DNA of 64,000 nt, taken from contig OY762941.1 in the NCBI GenBank assembly GCA_963666995.1, positions 5,518,001 to 5,582,000 on the forward strand, in the 5' to 3' direction. This document shows, piece by piece, positions 26,681 through 35,366 of the stretch. Under the pieces are notes generated by a model. That model was given only the letters and a program-made list of their open reading frames with translations. It was not told where the DNA came from and ran no database searches. A program made the translations under genes and the position numbers. Numbering within the stretch: position 1 is the first letter of the stretch; every line of letters starts with the position of its first letter. The stretch comes from Syntrophobacter sp963666995 (GTDB lineage: Bacteria; Desulfobacterota; Syntrophobacteria; Syntrophobacterales; Syntrophobacteraceae).

Positions 26681-29600
26681 CTACACCCTGGTCACATTGA
26701 CCATGAAAGCTCTGTATTCGGGGGTCCCGGTGTTCGGGTCGCCCGCGGTCGGGGTCAACAGGTTGGCGCTGTCACCGCAATCCTTGGGGAAAAGCCAGCC
26801 GTAGTTGTACGTAATCCCAACCTGATGAAGGGTCTGTCCACCCACTTTCAAAGGACGCAGTCGCGTAGTGACCATGGCCACGCATTCGACCCCGCCGCGC
26901 ACCGATTCGACCTTGACCTTTTCGCCGTTTTTGATACCACGGAGTTCGGCAAACTCTTTGCTGATCTCGACGTAGGCTTGCGGCATGGCCTCCGTGAGCC
27001 ACGACTGCCATCTCGTATCCGCGCCCGTGCACCAGTGTTCCGTGCAGGAGTAGGTGGTGCAGACGCAGGGATACTTCGGATCGGCTCCGGCAATCTTGTC
27101 GCAGTCGCTCGAGAATATTCTGATGACGGGGCTGTTCAACTGTGAAGATATGAGGCTCCCGGCAAGCGGACCTTCGAGAGGTTCATAGTGCTCGGGGAAC
27201 GGCCCGTCCACCAGTCCCGGTCCGAACAGCGAAGCCACACCGTCGGGCTTCATGATAAAAGGCAGTCTGCCTTTCTCCTTGTCGCTCAAAGGCGGCCACG
27301 GTCCATCGGGAACGTCGCCCACCCATTTTCCATCCACCCATTTCAAGACCGCCCGTTTGGGATCCCAAGGTTGGCCATTCTCATCCACCGACGCGCGGTT
27401 GTAGAGGATGCGCCGGTTCATCGGCCAGGCCCACGCCCATTCGGGATAGAGGCCGAGTCCCGTCGGGTCGTCTTTCTTCCTTCGGGCAATCAGGTTGGTT
27501 CCATCCTGCGTGAAACTTCCGCAATGAATCCAGATGCCGCAGGATGTTTTGCCGTCGGCCTGCAGATAACTGAAGCCGGGAACGCATTCCCCCTTCTTGA
27601 AGGACTTGTCCCCAATGGTGATATCCTCGAGGAAATACCCGTTCATTGCCTTGGCTACCGCGGTGGAATCGTACATTCCTTTGGCATCCGCATAATTCCA
27701 TTGCAGACCGAGAATGGGATCGGGGAAGGTCCCCTTTTCTTTTTTGTACAGGTCCTTCAATTTCAATACCAGGCGATAGAGGATGTCGCCCATCGAAAGA
27801 GCGTCTCCCGGCGGCTTCTCAGCCACGTATTTCCACTGGAGCCAACGTCCCGTATTGCTCATGCTGCCCGCTTTTTCCATTTGAGCCGCAGCCGGAAGGA
27901 GGAAGACCTCCGTCTTGATCTTTTTCGGATCCAGTCCCGGTCCCTTCCAGAAGGAAGCCGTCTCGTTGTCGAAGATGTTGATGTGCACCATCCAGTCCAG
28001 CTTGGCGAGGGCCTTCCGTGTCTTGTTGGTATTGGGATTGCTGCACGCCGGGTTTTGACCGACGCACGTGAAGCCCTTGATCTTCCCCGCATACATTTTG
28101 TCGATCATGTCCAGAAGCGTTGTATCCTGGCCGTCGTCGATCTTGGGGAGGTACGAATAGGCGAAACCGTTGTCCTTTGTAGCCTTGTCGCCGTACCATG
28201 TCTTGAGGATGCTCACCATGTACTTCGGGGTGTTCTGATACCAGTTGGCTGACTGGGGCTCCCTGGTCTTGGGAGTATTCTTCGACAGGTACTCGTCCAG
28301 CGTGGTCAGAGAAGCCACCGGCGTCTTCAGATAGCCTGGAAGGATGTGCGTGAGTATGGCCTGATCCGTCGATCCCTGGACGTTGGGCTGTCCGCGCAAC
28401 GCGGCCACGCCGCCGCCCGCGACGCCGATATTCCCCAGCAGCAGTTGCACGATCGTGAAGGACCTGATGTTCTGGACGCCCACCGTGTGCTGAGTCCAGC
28501 CGAGAGCATAGAGGATCACGCCCGCTTTGTCTCTCACGCCCGTCGAGGAGTAGACTTCATAGACTGTCTTGAGATCTTCCACGGGAGTGCCCGTAATGGA
28601 CGACACCTTTTCAAGATCGTAGCGCGCATAATGGGCCTTCATCATCTGTAGGACACACCTGGGATTCTGGAAGGTCGGGTCCTTTTCCGGGACTCCGTTG
28701 GCATCGAGCTTGAAAACCCAGGTCGACTTATCGTACTTCCTGGTAGCGGGATCGTAACCCGAGAAGAGACCGTCCTTGAAGCTGAACTTCTCGTCTATGA
28801 TGCACGAGGCATTGGTGTAGTTCCTGACATATTCCTCGAAATATTTATTGTTGTCGAGAATGTACTTGATCATACCACCGACAAAGGCGATGTCGGTGCC
28901 GGGGCGAAGAAAGGCATGATGGTCCGCCATGGCCGAAGTCCTGGTGAAGCGAGGATCGACATGGATGATTTTCGCCCCTTTGTCCTTGGCGCGCATGGCC
29001 CACTTGAAGGTGATGGGGTGAGCTTCCGCCGCATTGCCGCCCATGACGATGACACAATCGCTGTTCCCGATATCGATGACGTGATTGGTCATGGAACCCC
29101 GTCCCAGTGATTCAGCCAGAGAGGCCACACTGGGACCGTGACAAACCCGCGCCTGGTGATCCAGGTAGACATAGCCGAGCGCCCTCATGGCGGTGGTGAT
29201 CATCCAGCACTCTTCGTTGTCCAGCTTGGAGCTGCCCATGTGAGAGAGCGCCTCGACGCGGTTGACCACCTGCCCCTTGGCGTTCTTGACGATGAATTCC
29301 TTGTCCCTCACCGCCTTGATGTTTTTGGCGATCTTCGTCAAAGCCCAATCCCACGTCTTGACCTCCCATTTGTCGCCGCCGGGCCTGCGATAGAGAACCT
29401 TGGTCAGACGGTGTTCGTTTCCGGCCGACATTTGGAATGATGCCGCACCTTTTGCGCAAAGAGATCCCTCGTTGATGGGATTATCGGGATCCCCTTCGAT
29501 GTTGATGACCTTGCCCGTTTGCGTGTCGGTGCTGCAGACCAGTCCGCAGGTGACCGCACAGTGATAGCACAGAGAATAGGTCTGTTTGGCACTCCTCACT

Positions 29601-29728
29601 CTGTCGATCTTGCTGAGTCCCTCCGCATAGGCCACGACGGGTTGCATGTCTATCCCGAGAGACGACAATGCCAGTCCCGCACCGGCAGTGGCTGAAACGA
29701 ACAGGAACTCACGGCGTGTAATTCCCAT
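26681..29728 (-). CDS. fdhA: Formate dehydrogenase alpha subunit, cysteine type, copy 2
   Basis: 1015-aa paralogue of fdhA1 with the same order: Tat signal (TRREFLF), [4Fe-4S] motif CYHCAVTCGLVC and LCAKG, molybdopterin domains, and a C-terminal dinucleotide-binding region (TYNYGWLFPKD). At the active site it has Cys196 (TGT at 29143-29141) in RVCHGPS, where fdhA1 has UGA. The start is ATG 29728, preceded by GAGGAGGAG. With fdhB2 it forms a two-gene unit upstream of fdhA1-fdhB1-fdhE on the same strand. Sec and Cys versions usually differ in rate, so the two may serve different selenium or metal supply conditions (inference). Confidence 0.95.
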   Translation of the reverse strand: MGITRREFLFVSATAGAGLALSSLGIDMQPVVAYAEGLSKIDRVRSAKQTYSLCYHCAVTCGLVCSTDTQTGKVINIEGDPDNPINEGSLCAKGAASFQMSAGNEHRLTKVLYRRPGGDKWEVKTWDWALTKIAKNIKAVRDKEFIVKNAKGQVVNRVEALSHMGSSKLDNEECWMITTAMRALGYVYLDHQARVCHGPSVASLAESLGRGSMTNHVIDIGNSDCVIVMGGNAAEAHPITFKWAMRAKDKGAKIIHVDPRFTRTSAMADHHAFLRPGTDIAFVGGMIKYILDNNKYFEEYVRNYTNASCIIDEKFSFKDGLFSGYDPATRKYDKSTWVFKLDANGVPEKDPTFQNPRCVLQMMKAHYARYDLEKVSSITGTPVEDLKTVYEVYSSTGVRDKAGVILYALGWTQHTVGVQNIRSFTIVQLLLGNIGVAGGGVAALRGQPNVQGSTDQAILTHILPGYLKTPVASLTTLDEYLSKNTPKTREPQSANWYQNTPKYMVSILKTWYGDKATKDNGFAYSYLPKIDDGQDTTLLDMIDKMYAGKIKGFTCVGQNPACSNPNTNKTRKALAKLDWMVHINIFDNETASFWKGPGLDPKKIKTEVFLLPAAAQMEKAGSMSNTGRWLQWKYVAEKPPGDALSMGDILYRLVLKLKDLYKKEKGTFPDPILGLQWNYADAKGMYDSTAVAKAMNGYFLEDITIGDKSFKKGECVPGFSYLQADGKTSCGIWIHCGSFTQDGTNLIARRKKDDPTGLGLYPEWAWAWPMNRRILYNRASVDENGQPWDPKRAVLKWVDGKWVGDVPDGPWPPLSDKEKGRLPFIMKPDGVASLFGPGLVDGPFPEHYEPLEGPLAGSLISSQLNSPVIRIFSSDCDKIAGADPKYPCVCTTYSCTEHWCTGADTRWQSWLTEAMPQAYVEISKEFAELRGIKNGEKVKVESVRGGVECVAMVTTRLRPLKVGGQTLHQVGITYNYGWLFPKDCGDSANLLTPTAGDPNTGTPEYRAFMVNVTRV

Positions 29729-29846
29729 CTGATTCTCCTCCTCTCCTGTGAACTGCAAAATAATCGTGTCTACCCGATACATTTAAATTCAAAATAACGA
29801 TCACGGCCTGCTGCATAAAAGCATGTTTTGGACAGACCCTAGATCT

Positions 29847-29879
29847 TTTATATAGTAATTGCAATATGTTAGTTTAAAC
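29847..29879 (-). promoter_or_regulatory. Motif shared by both fdhA upstream regions, copy 2
   Basis: Counterpart of 25711-25743, 119 bases before the fdhA2 start; only four of 33 positions differ. Conservation against otherwise different flanks suggests a functional promoter or operator rather than leftover duplication. Confidence 0.6.
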
Positions 29880-30293
29880 ATATGGGAAGGTTTCGTGAAT
29901 GGAGATAGGGTTTTTACATAGATTATTCCTATTTAATTATTTTGATACACGCGTGTGAAGTGAAGGAGGCGGTCGCGCGTGACGGGGGTGAAAACTTCGC
30001 TGTTTTCTTTCAGGAAGGTGGAGGAAATCCTGTAAGGAGGCGCTGCGGTTCAGATCGCAGCGTATCGGCCGTTCGGTGGAATCGGCATCCCCGGAACCCT
30101 GTCGGGCGGGACGGCGGGCAGGAAAGGGTCAAGCATCGTAAGGGGTATTTCACAGGCACAAAATGAGGTCCGACTGTGGTGCACAGCCACAGACACAAGA
30201 ACGCAAGGGTTTTTCCGGTCAGGGCCCGCCGGTGGACTCATTGCCTGAAAAGGGCAAGCCCCGTAAACTCTAAAGGCGGGATGGGCTGGACCC
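29880..30293. other. Intergenic region between fdhD and fdhA2
   Basis: About 414 bp. The 60 bp beside the fdhA2 motif are AT-rich; the rest is GC-rich with stable potential hairpins, notably CGCTGCG (30041-30047), 8-base loop, CGCAGCG (30056-30062). I found no convincing gene; a 74-codon frame at 29942-30166 lacks domain features. I could not match it to a tRNA or to a riboswitch that I know. Confidence 0.45.
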
Positions 30294-31097
30294 TCAGGAG
30301 TCGATGATTCTCTCCGGATGGGTATAAATACTCATGCTGCTTTCTCTCAAAAACCCGATCAGCGTAATATTGAGGCGATCGGCCATGTCGACTGCCATAC
30401 TGGTCGGGGCCGACAGGCCGCAAAGGATTTCCAGACCGAGAACGGCGGCCTTCTGGACCATCTCGAAACTCAGCCTCGATGAGACGACGGCAAGAAAGGC
30501 GTTGTCCGTCTTCCCCTCACGGACAAGCGAACCAATGACCTTATCGAGGGCATTGTGCCTTCCGATATCCTCGGAGAACGCCAGGAGCTTCTTTCCCGTA
30601 TCGAAAATCGATGCCGAATGTGTCGAACCGGTGAGCGGGAATATGGTCTGCCTGGCTTCAAAGGAATCTTTAAATGCCAATATGTCGCACGCGGTTATCG
30701 TGTGAAAGGCTTCCACGGTGCGGAGTTCATCGAATATCTCATCAGCTTTGCTCTTTCCGCAGACTCCACAACTGGATTTGCTGACGTATTCGCTTCTGTC
30801 CCGGTGCGGCTTCGTAGCGGCCTGCCGCCCCCGGTTCAGATAGACGAGCACCCGCCGCTCTCCGGGGATGGCCTCGCAGTGCCTGACGGACAGGAGGTCA
30901 TCCCGGGACTCGATGATGCCTTCGGTGAAGCAAAAACCCGTCACCAGGTTGATGTCGTCCCCCGGCAGCCGCATCGTGATGGCGTATGGGGAATCGTCGA
31001 TGTAGATCTCAAGGAGTTCCTCCACAGCCAGGGCGTATTCCGTAACAAACAGACCGTTGTCTTTGAACCTCGAAGTCTTGTGCTTAAGGACCTGCAT
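30294..31097 (-). CDS. fdhD: Formate dehydrogenase sulfurtransferase FdhD
   Basis: Transfers sulfur from IscS to the molybdopterin cofactor of formate dehydrogenase, needed for active enzyme. 267 aa. The sulfur-carrying pair is in SSCGVCGKS; EDIGRHNALDKVIG and VSSRLSFEMVQKAA are typical of the family. I chose ATG 31097, with AAAGGAAGG eight bases upstream, over the TTG at 31130. It starts 16 bp after the ModE-like gene and is likely in the same operon. Confidence 0.95.
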   Translation of the reverse strand: MQVLKHKTSRFKDNGLFVTEYALAVEELLEIYIDDSPYAITMRLPGDDINLVTGFCFTEGIIESRDDLLSVRHCEAIPGERRVLVYLNRGRQAATKPHRDRSEYVSKSSCGVCGKSKADEIFDELRTVEAFHTITACDILAFKDSFEARQTIFPLTGSTHSASIFDTGKKLLAFSEDIGRHNALDKVIGSLVREGKTDNAFLAVVSSRLSFEMVQKAAVLGLEILCGLSAPTSMAVDMADRLNITLIGFLRESSMSIYTHPERIIDS

Positions 31098-31113
31098 CCG
31101 AAAGGCCTTCCTT

Positions 31114-31662
31114 TCAATACACACATTCAATCAAGTCGCCCAATGGAGAAAGGGACCCGGCATCCAGCGGAGAGAGGGACAACGACACTGCCAGCAGGCA
31201 CTGCAGGATCTTTTTCGATGTTTCTTCCGTGAAACATTTGACCGCCCACGGGAATATTTCCTGGGCCTTCCTGAGGGCCTCTTTCTCGATTTCGTTGAAC
31301 CAGCGGAAGTATTTGTTCTTGAGCATGGTTCCGAACTCCGTCAATCGATGCCCTTCCTTTCGGCTGCCGTTTTGAACGATGAGCCTTACCCCGAGCAGCT
31401 TTTCGGTCTTCTTGATCTTACCCCACGCCGCCCTGTAAGACATCCCTATATCTTCTGCCGCTTTTCTGAGTGACCCATACTCCTCAATCTTTGCGAGCAA
31501 GAGCGCCCGCCCGGCGCCGAAAAAAATCCCATCGCCCGTTTCCAGCCAAATGTGCAATCTTAAAGTCGGCTCCTGCTTTTCCGCTGATTCTCCGCCTGCC
31601 GGAACTTCAACAGGTCGGACTACAGTCATAATAGAGCGTTTTTCACCTGCGATTACAGCCAT
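31114..31662 (-). CDS. ModE-type winged-helix regulator lacking Mop domains
   Basis: 182 aa (or 171 from ATG 31629). Residues 35-130 match the N-terminal ModE/LysR-type winged helix: GSLRKAAEDIGMSYRAAW followed by GSRKEGHRLTEFG. The C-terminal ~50 residues show no TOBE/Mop metal-binding repeats, so metal sensing would need another way or partner. Sits between the FmdE-MoeA-like gene and fdhD on the minus strand with short gaps (30 and 16 bp). Likely controls molybdate/tungstate or formate dehydrogenase genes nearby (inference). Confidence 0.85.
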   Translation of the reverse strand: MAVIAGEKRSIMTVVRPVEVPAGGESAEKQEPTLRLHIWLETGDGIFFGAGRALLLAKIEEYGSLRKAAEDIGMSYRAAWGKIKKTEKLLGVRLIVQNGSRKEGHRLTEFGTMLKNKYFRWFNEIEKEALRKAQEIFPWAVKCFTEETSKKILQCLLAVSLSLSPLDAGSLSPLGDLIECVY

Positions 31663-31692
31663 TCGTCACCTGCTTTCATTGAAATGGTCTGA

Positions 31693-33327
31693 TTATCCGC
31701 CGAACGGGCACTTCGGAAAGGTGCACACCTTGCATTCCAGGCAAAGAGAACCATGCCCCAGTTTCGTCAGATCCTGGCGAGTGATCTCCAACCCGGCGAG
31801 CAGCCTCGGAAACAATAGATCGAAGCTGGTGGTCTTGAAATACAGAGCGCATGCAGGCACCCCCATCACCTGCGTTGCTCCGATCCGGGCCAACAAGGTC
31901 ATGGCCCCGGGCAAAATGGGAGCGCCGTACAGCATGCCCGTCGCTCCCGCATCCAGCAATCCCTGGCGGGTAACGTCATCCGGGTCGACCGACAGTCCCG
32001 CGGTTGTCACCACGAGGTCCGCTCCACACCCGATGAGTTCCTTCACCCCATTGCTGATGGCGTCGCGATCGTCGGGAGCGATGATTCCCTTTACGACCTC
32101 GCATCCGAGCGCCTCAACTTTCGCGCCGATGACCGGAATGAATTTGTCTTCCACAATCCCCTGAAAGACCTCGCTGCCCGTAACCAGAATCCCCACTTTG
32201 GCTTTGCGAAAAGGGAGTACCTGAAAGAGAGGACCATCGCGGAGAACGGCCATGGCCTTCTCGAAATCGGGGCTGGGCAGGAAAAGCGGGATTGCCCTGG
32301 TCCCGGCGAGAACCCTGCCGGAGCTTACCACCGTGTAGGACTTTCTGCAGGCGCACATGACCCCGGGGATCATGTTGAACCGCTCCAGCCTTTGGACCTC
32401 GACGAGGAAGAGGCCGTCCCTGTCGGCCGTGAAATTTATCTTGCCCTCCCTTGGAGGCGCCATGGAGCGCATTCCTTCGCCCGCCATCGCCCCCGCAAAG
32501 GCGAGGGCCGCCTCATCCTCGTGAACCCATCCCTCATGATTCGGGCCGTCGTCTTCCACATAGATTCTTTGCCGCCCCATCTGCTGCAGCCGGCAAAGAT
32601 CTCCGACAGAAATCCGCTGCCCGCGCCCAAAGACGGCTTCTTTGCTTTTTCCCGGGACGATCATGGTCATGTCGTGCACGGCTTTCAAACCAACGGCTTC
32701 CTGCACGGGCACCGTCCTGAGAGGAGGTCCATCCTTAAGCCCTTCCCGATCGCGTGTCCCCGACTTTTCGTAAGGCGCCTCTCCCTGGCATGCGCGGCAT
32801 ATCGCTCCATCTTTGGCGGGATAAGGTTCTCCGCACAACGAGCAATTCGTCACGCGCCCCTTGCTTTGCTTTTTGAGGAACGGCCCCTGCACCTGAATGG
32901 ATTCTACACCCAACACTCCAGCCCCGGCTTCTTTCATTTCAGCGAGCAGCGCCTCCTTGTCCTGCTCAGCCTTGGACTTGAGTTTGAAGAGCCACGACTC
33001 CATCTCCGGCCAGGCATGGAGTTTCCGCGGATCCACGAAGACCCGCACACCATCGCCACTGTACTTATCGTAAAAGCTCAAGGCGTACCGGCCCATATTG
33101 AGCACTTTCAACCACCCGTTTCCCACCGTGCAGGGTGTCAGAAGCTGGATGGCATCGGGCAGGCAACTCCTCGTTTCCGAGATCGCATCAAAAAATACCC
33201 CCTCCGGAATCCGACTCTTCGCCAATTCCACCATGAACCCGCCCAGGATCACTCCCGGCGCGGTCGCACCGTGGAACGACCGTACCAGGTCCAAGTATTC
33301 CTCATACGAATAATCGCCGATTTTCAT
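31693..33327 (-). CDS. FmdE-MoeA-like fusion protein
   Basis: 544 aa. The N-terminal ~190 residues match FmdE (HGATAPGVILGG, CLPDAIQLLTPCTVGNG), a protein linked to Mo/W formylmethanofuran dehydrogenase. A zinc ribbon (CSLCGEPYP...CRAC) follows. The remainder is MoeA-like: a linker domain, then ILVTGSEVFQG and TTAGLSVDPDD, the molybdopterin-binding MoCF fold that inserts metal into the cofactor. The C-terminus ends in a cysteine cluster CLECKVCTFPKC. ATG 33327 has GAGAGAAG upstream. It heads a unit with the ModE-like gene and fdhD, so a role in Mo/W insertion for FDH is plausible. Confidence 0.85.
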   Translation of the reverse strand: MKIGDYSYEEYLDLVRSFHGATAPGVILGGFMVELAKSRIPEGVFFDAISETRSCLPDAIQLLTPCTVGNGWLKVLNMGRYALSFYDKYSGDGVRVFVDPRKLHAWPEMESWLFKLKSKAEQDKEALLAEMKEAGAGVLGVESIQVQGPFLKKQSKGRVTNCSLCGEPYPAKDGAICRACQGEAPYEKSGTRDREGLKDGPPLRTVPVQEAVGLKAVHDMTMIVPGKSKEAVFGRGQRISVGDLCRLQQMGRQRIYVEDDGPNHEGWVHEDEAALAFAGAMAGEGMRSMAPPREGKINFTADRDGLFLVEVQRLERFNMIPGVMCACRKSYTVVSSGRVLAGTRAIPLFLPSPDFEKAMAVLRDGPLFQVLPFRKAKVGILVTGSEVFQGIVEDKFIPVIGAKVEALGCEVVKGIIAPDDRDAISNGVKELIGCGADLVVTTAGLSVDPDDVTRQGLLDAGATGMLYGAPILPGAMTLLARIGATQVMGVPACALYFKTTSFDLLFPRLLAGLEITRQDLTKLGHGSLCLECKVCTFPKCPFGG

Positions 33328-33484
33328 GTCTGCGCTTCTCTCGAACATCTTTTCAATATGTTTGGGTCGATACGCTCGAAGAGCATTCCCGCCGCGCTGA
33401 GCTTGCTCCGGGTCGACGGAATGCGTGGCGGAGAACCTACACACGCATCATAACCAACCCGGACGAACAGAAAAAGATTAAACA

Positions 33485-33502
33485 TTGTGAAATTTGTCAC
33501 AA
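33485..33502. promoter_or_regulatory. CRP/FNR-type palindrome
   Basis: Perfect 6-bp inverted repeat TTGTGA-N6-TCACAA, the consensus shape for CRP-family regulators, including the HcpR site described for sulfate reducers. It lies about 158 bp before the FmdE-MoeA-like start and also upstream of the small plus-strand frame at 33631. Which gene it serves is uncertain. Confidence 0.55.
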
Positions 33503-33630
33503 TCATCCAGATAGGAATCGGCCCCTCCCCGCTACGCGCAAAGACCTCGCGAAAGTCCGCTTCAGTCTTCTCTCGCGGCGACGCACACCTAAAAATGCCG
33601 GCAAGCAACAAATTCATGGAGGAGGGTTAT

Positions 33631-33783
33631 ATGAATTTAAACATAACCTATTCCAGTATAGAATTGCATCGGAGAATGTCAAGGAAATCTTCGAGGAACC
33701 GCGCGCGCCAGGTGAGACGCGAGGGCCTGTCGGGTTTGGAGGGCGAAAAAAAGCTTCTTGTCATTATATCATGCTTGACATAA
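33631..33783 (+). CDS. Possible 50-aa small protein
   Basis: ATG at 33631 is preceded by a strong site, GGAGGAGGG, with good spacing. The product is basic in the middle (RKSSRNRARQVRR) and ends VIISCLT; no family is recognised. Coding is unproven: the main support is the ribosome site and the lack of any other gene in this 587-bp gap. Confidence 0.3.
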   Translation: MNLNITYSSIELHRRMSRKSSRNRARQVRREGLSGLEGEKKLLVIISCLT

Positions 33784-33840
33784 TAAAATGGATGTGCCAA
33801 CCTATGGCCACAATCAGCTTAACATTCTGTTCCTTTCTCT

Positions 33841-33866
33841 GCAATTGGGCCTTCGGGCCCAATTGC
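33841..33866. terminator. Strong hairpin after tupC
   Basis: Perfect 11-bp stem GCAATTGGGCC, TTCG loop, GGCCCAATTGC, about 50 bp past the tupC stop. The + strand continues ATTTTCC; the minus strand lacks a T-run. Its place at the end of the tup operon suggests a transcript end or 3' protection. Confidence 0.5.
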
Positions 33867-33914
33867 ATTTTCCGGCCAATGCGCCGCTCAACCTTCCGCG
33901 CATCCACAAACCGG

Positions 33915-34643
33915 TCACGCGCGGTCCCAGGGCGCCGGCACCGTTGTCCGGCAGAGCCGCTCTCCGAAAACCTCTTCGATAGACCCTGATTTCATGATCC
34001 GCCCTTCATACAAGACCGCCACCTTGGACGCGATGTACGGGATTTCGTTGTAGTCATGAGTGACGAACAGGGTCGTCATATTCATATCTTTGAGGATTTG
34101 CCCGAGTTCGTTCAGCAGTACTACCCGGGTGGGATAGTCGAGCGAGGCAAAGGGCTCGTCCAGAAACAGCACTTCAGGTTCGAGGGCAAACGCGCGCGCA
34201 AGACTGGTCCGTTGCGCCTCACCTCCGGACAACTGGCGCGCTTTCCGGTCCGTAAGATGTCCGACCCCGAATCGATCCAGCCAGGAAGCCACCCTTGCCT
34301 GGGTTCCATTTCCCGAAATTCCCCTGAGCCGCAGAGCGATCAGCAGATTGCGCCTGACGGTTGTGTCAAGCAGAAGGGCATCCTGAAAAACAAGGGCCAT
34401 CCGGCGCCGCAGCAGCAGAATCTTGTTCTTTTCAACGAGCTTTCCGTCAAACCGGATGGTCCCGCTGGTGGGTTCCTGCAGCAGGGCGAGGGTCAGAAGC
34501 AGGCTCGATTTTCCCGATCCGTTGGGCCCGACCAGGGCCACGACTTCGCCCTTTTCAAGAGAAAACTCGGGTATGTTGAAGATCTGCCGGCCGGACAACT
34601 CGAGCCGCAAATCTTTTACTGCGATCAGTGGTTCCACCATCAT
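33915..34643 (-). CDS. tupC: Tungstate-type ABC transporter ATP-binding protein
   Basis: 242-aa ABC ATPase: Walker A GPNGSGKSS, Q-loop VFQDALL, signature QLSGGEAQR, Walker B VLFLDEP and the H-loop THD. Its ATG overlaps the tupB stop (ATGA), a sign of translational coupling. With TupA it should power uptake of tungstate, consistent with formate dehydrogenase and cofactor genes next door. Related families move phosphate or molybdate, so the metal is inferred from TupA. Confidence 0.88.
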   Translation of the reverse strand: MMVEPLIAVKDLRLELSGRQIFNIPEFSLEKGEVVALVGPNGSGKSSLLLTLALLQEPTSGTIRFDGKLVEKNKILLLRRRMALVFQDALLLDTTVRRNLLIALRLRGISGNGTQARVASWLDRFGVGHLTDRKARQLSGGEAQRTSLARAFALEPEVLFLDEPFASLDYPTRVVLLNELGQILKDMNMTTLFVTHDYNEIPYIASKVAVLYEGRIMKSGSIEEVFGERLCRTTVPAPWDRA

Positions 34644-35332
34644 CTGCCTCGCTGCTGGAGGTGGCTGAGCGTCGCCATGATGAGAAAGGTCAGTACCAGC
34701 AGAATGAAGCTGAGGGCGGTCGCCAGGTCATATTTCCCCTTGGAAACCTCCAGGACCGTCGCCGTCGTAAGTACCCGGGTGTACCCGCGCACGTTTCCGC
34801 CGACCATCATGGAAGCTCCCACCTCGCTGATCACCCCTCCGAACCCCGCAATCACCGCGGCCAGAATGCCGAGCCTGGCTTCCCAGAGCAGCAACACCAG
34901 GTATTGCAGCCGAGTAGCTCCAAGCGAAAGGATCTGGAGACGCAACTTCGGGTTGACGGACTGAATGGCGGCCAGAGTGAACCCTGCGACGATGGGCGAT
35001 GCGATGATCGCCTGGGCGACGATCATGGCCGTCGGCGTATAGATGAAACCCAGGGCGCCCAGCGGGCCGTACCGGGTGAGGCACAACCATGTGATGAGGC
35101 CGACGACCACCGGAGGCAGCCCCATGCCGAAGTTGACGAGGCTCACCAGGAACCCCCTCCCGAAAAACCGGGTGAGTCCGATCATCGTCCCGAAAGGGAG
35201 TCCGATCAGCACGCTGATGAGCGTCGCGGTCCCCGACACCTGGAGCGTTCGCAGGGTGATGTTGATGACATCGGGATCGAAGGTAATGAGCAGTCTTGCG
35301 GCTTCAAGAACGCCATCCGTGATGATGTTCAA
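34640..35332 (-). CDS. tupB: Tungstate-type ABC transporter permease
   Basis: 230-aa inner-membrane permease with about five or six hydrophobic segments and a binding-protein-dependent transport (EAA-like) loop around EVGASMMVGGNVRGYTR. The N-terminal stretch LRTLQVSGTATLISV is typical of the TupB group. It lies 34 bp after tupA and overlaps tupC by four bases. Confidence 0.88.
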   Translation of the reverse strand: MNIITDGVLEAARLLITFDPDVINITLRTLQVSGTATLISVLIGLPFGTMIGLTRFFGRGFLVSLVNFGMGLPPVVVGLITWLCLTRYGPLGALGFIYTPTAMIVAQAIIASPIVAGFTLAAIQSVNPKLRLQILSLGATRLQYLVLLLWEARLGILAAVIAGFGGVISEVGASMMVGGNVRGYTRVLTTATVLEVSKGKYDLATALSFILLVLTFLIMATLSHLQQRGR

Positions 35333-35366
35333 GACGTTCCTCCGTTCGGGTGCCCGACCCGTTCCC

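Noticed and set aside
30041..30062. Possible tRNA-Sec anticodon arm (TCA in a hairpin loop)
   Set aside because: Loop is 8 nt, and there is no T-arm, acceptor stem or CCA end nearby.
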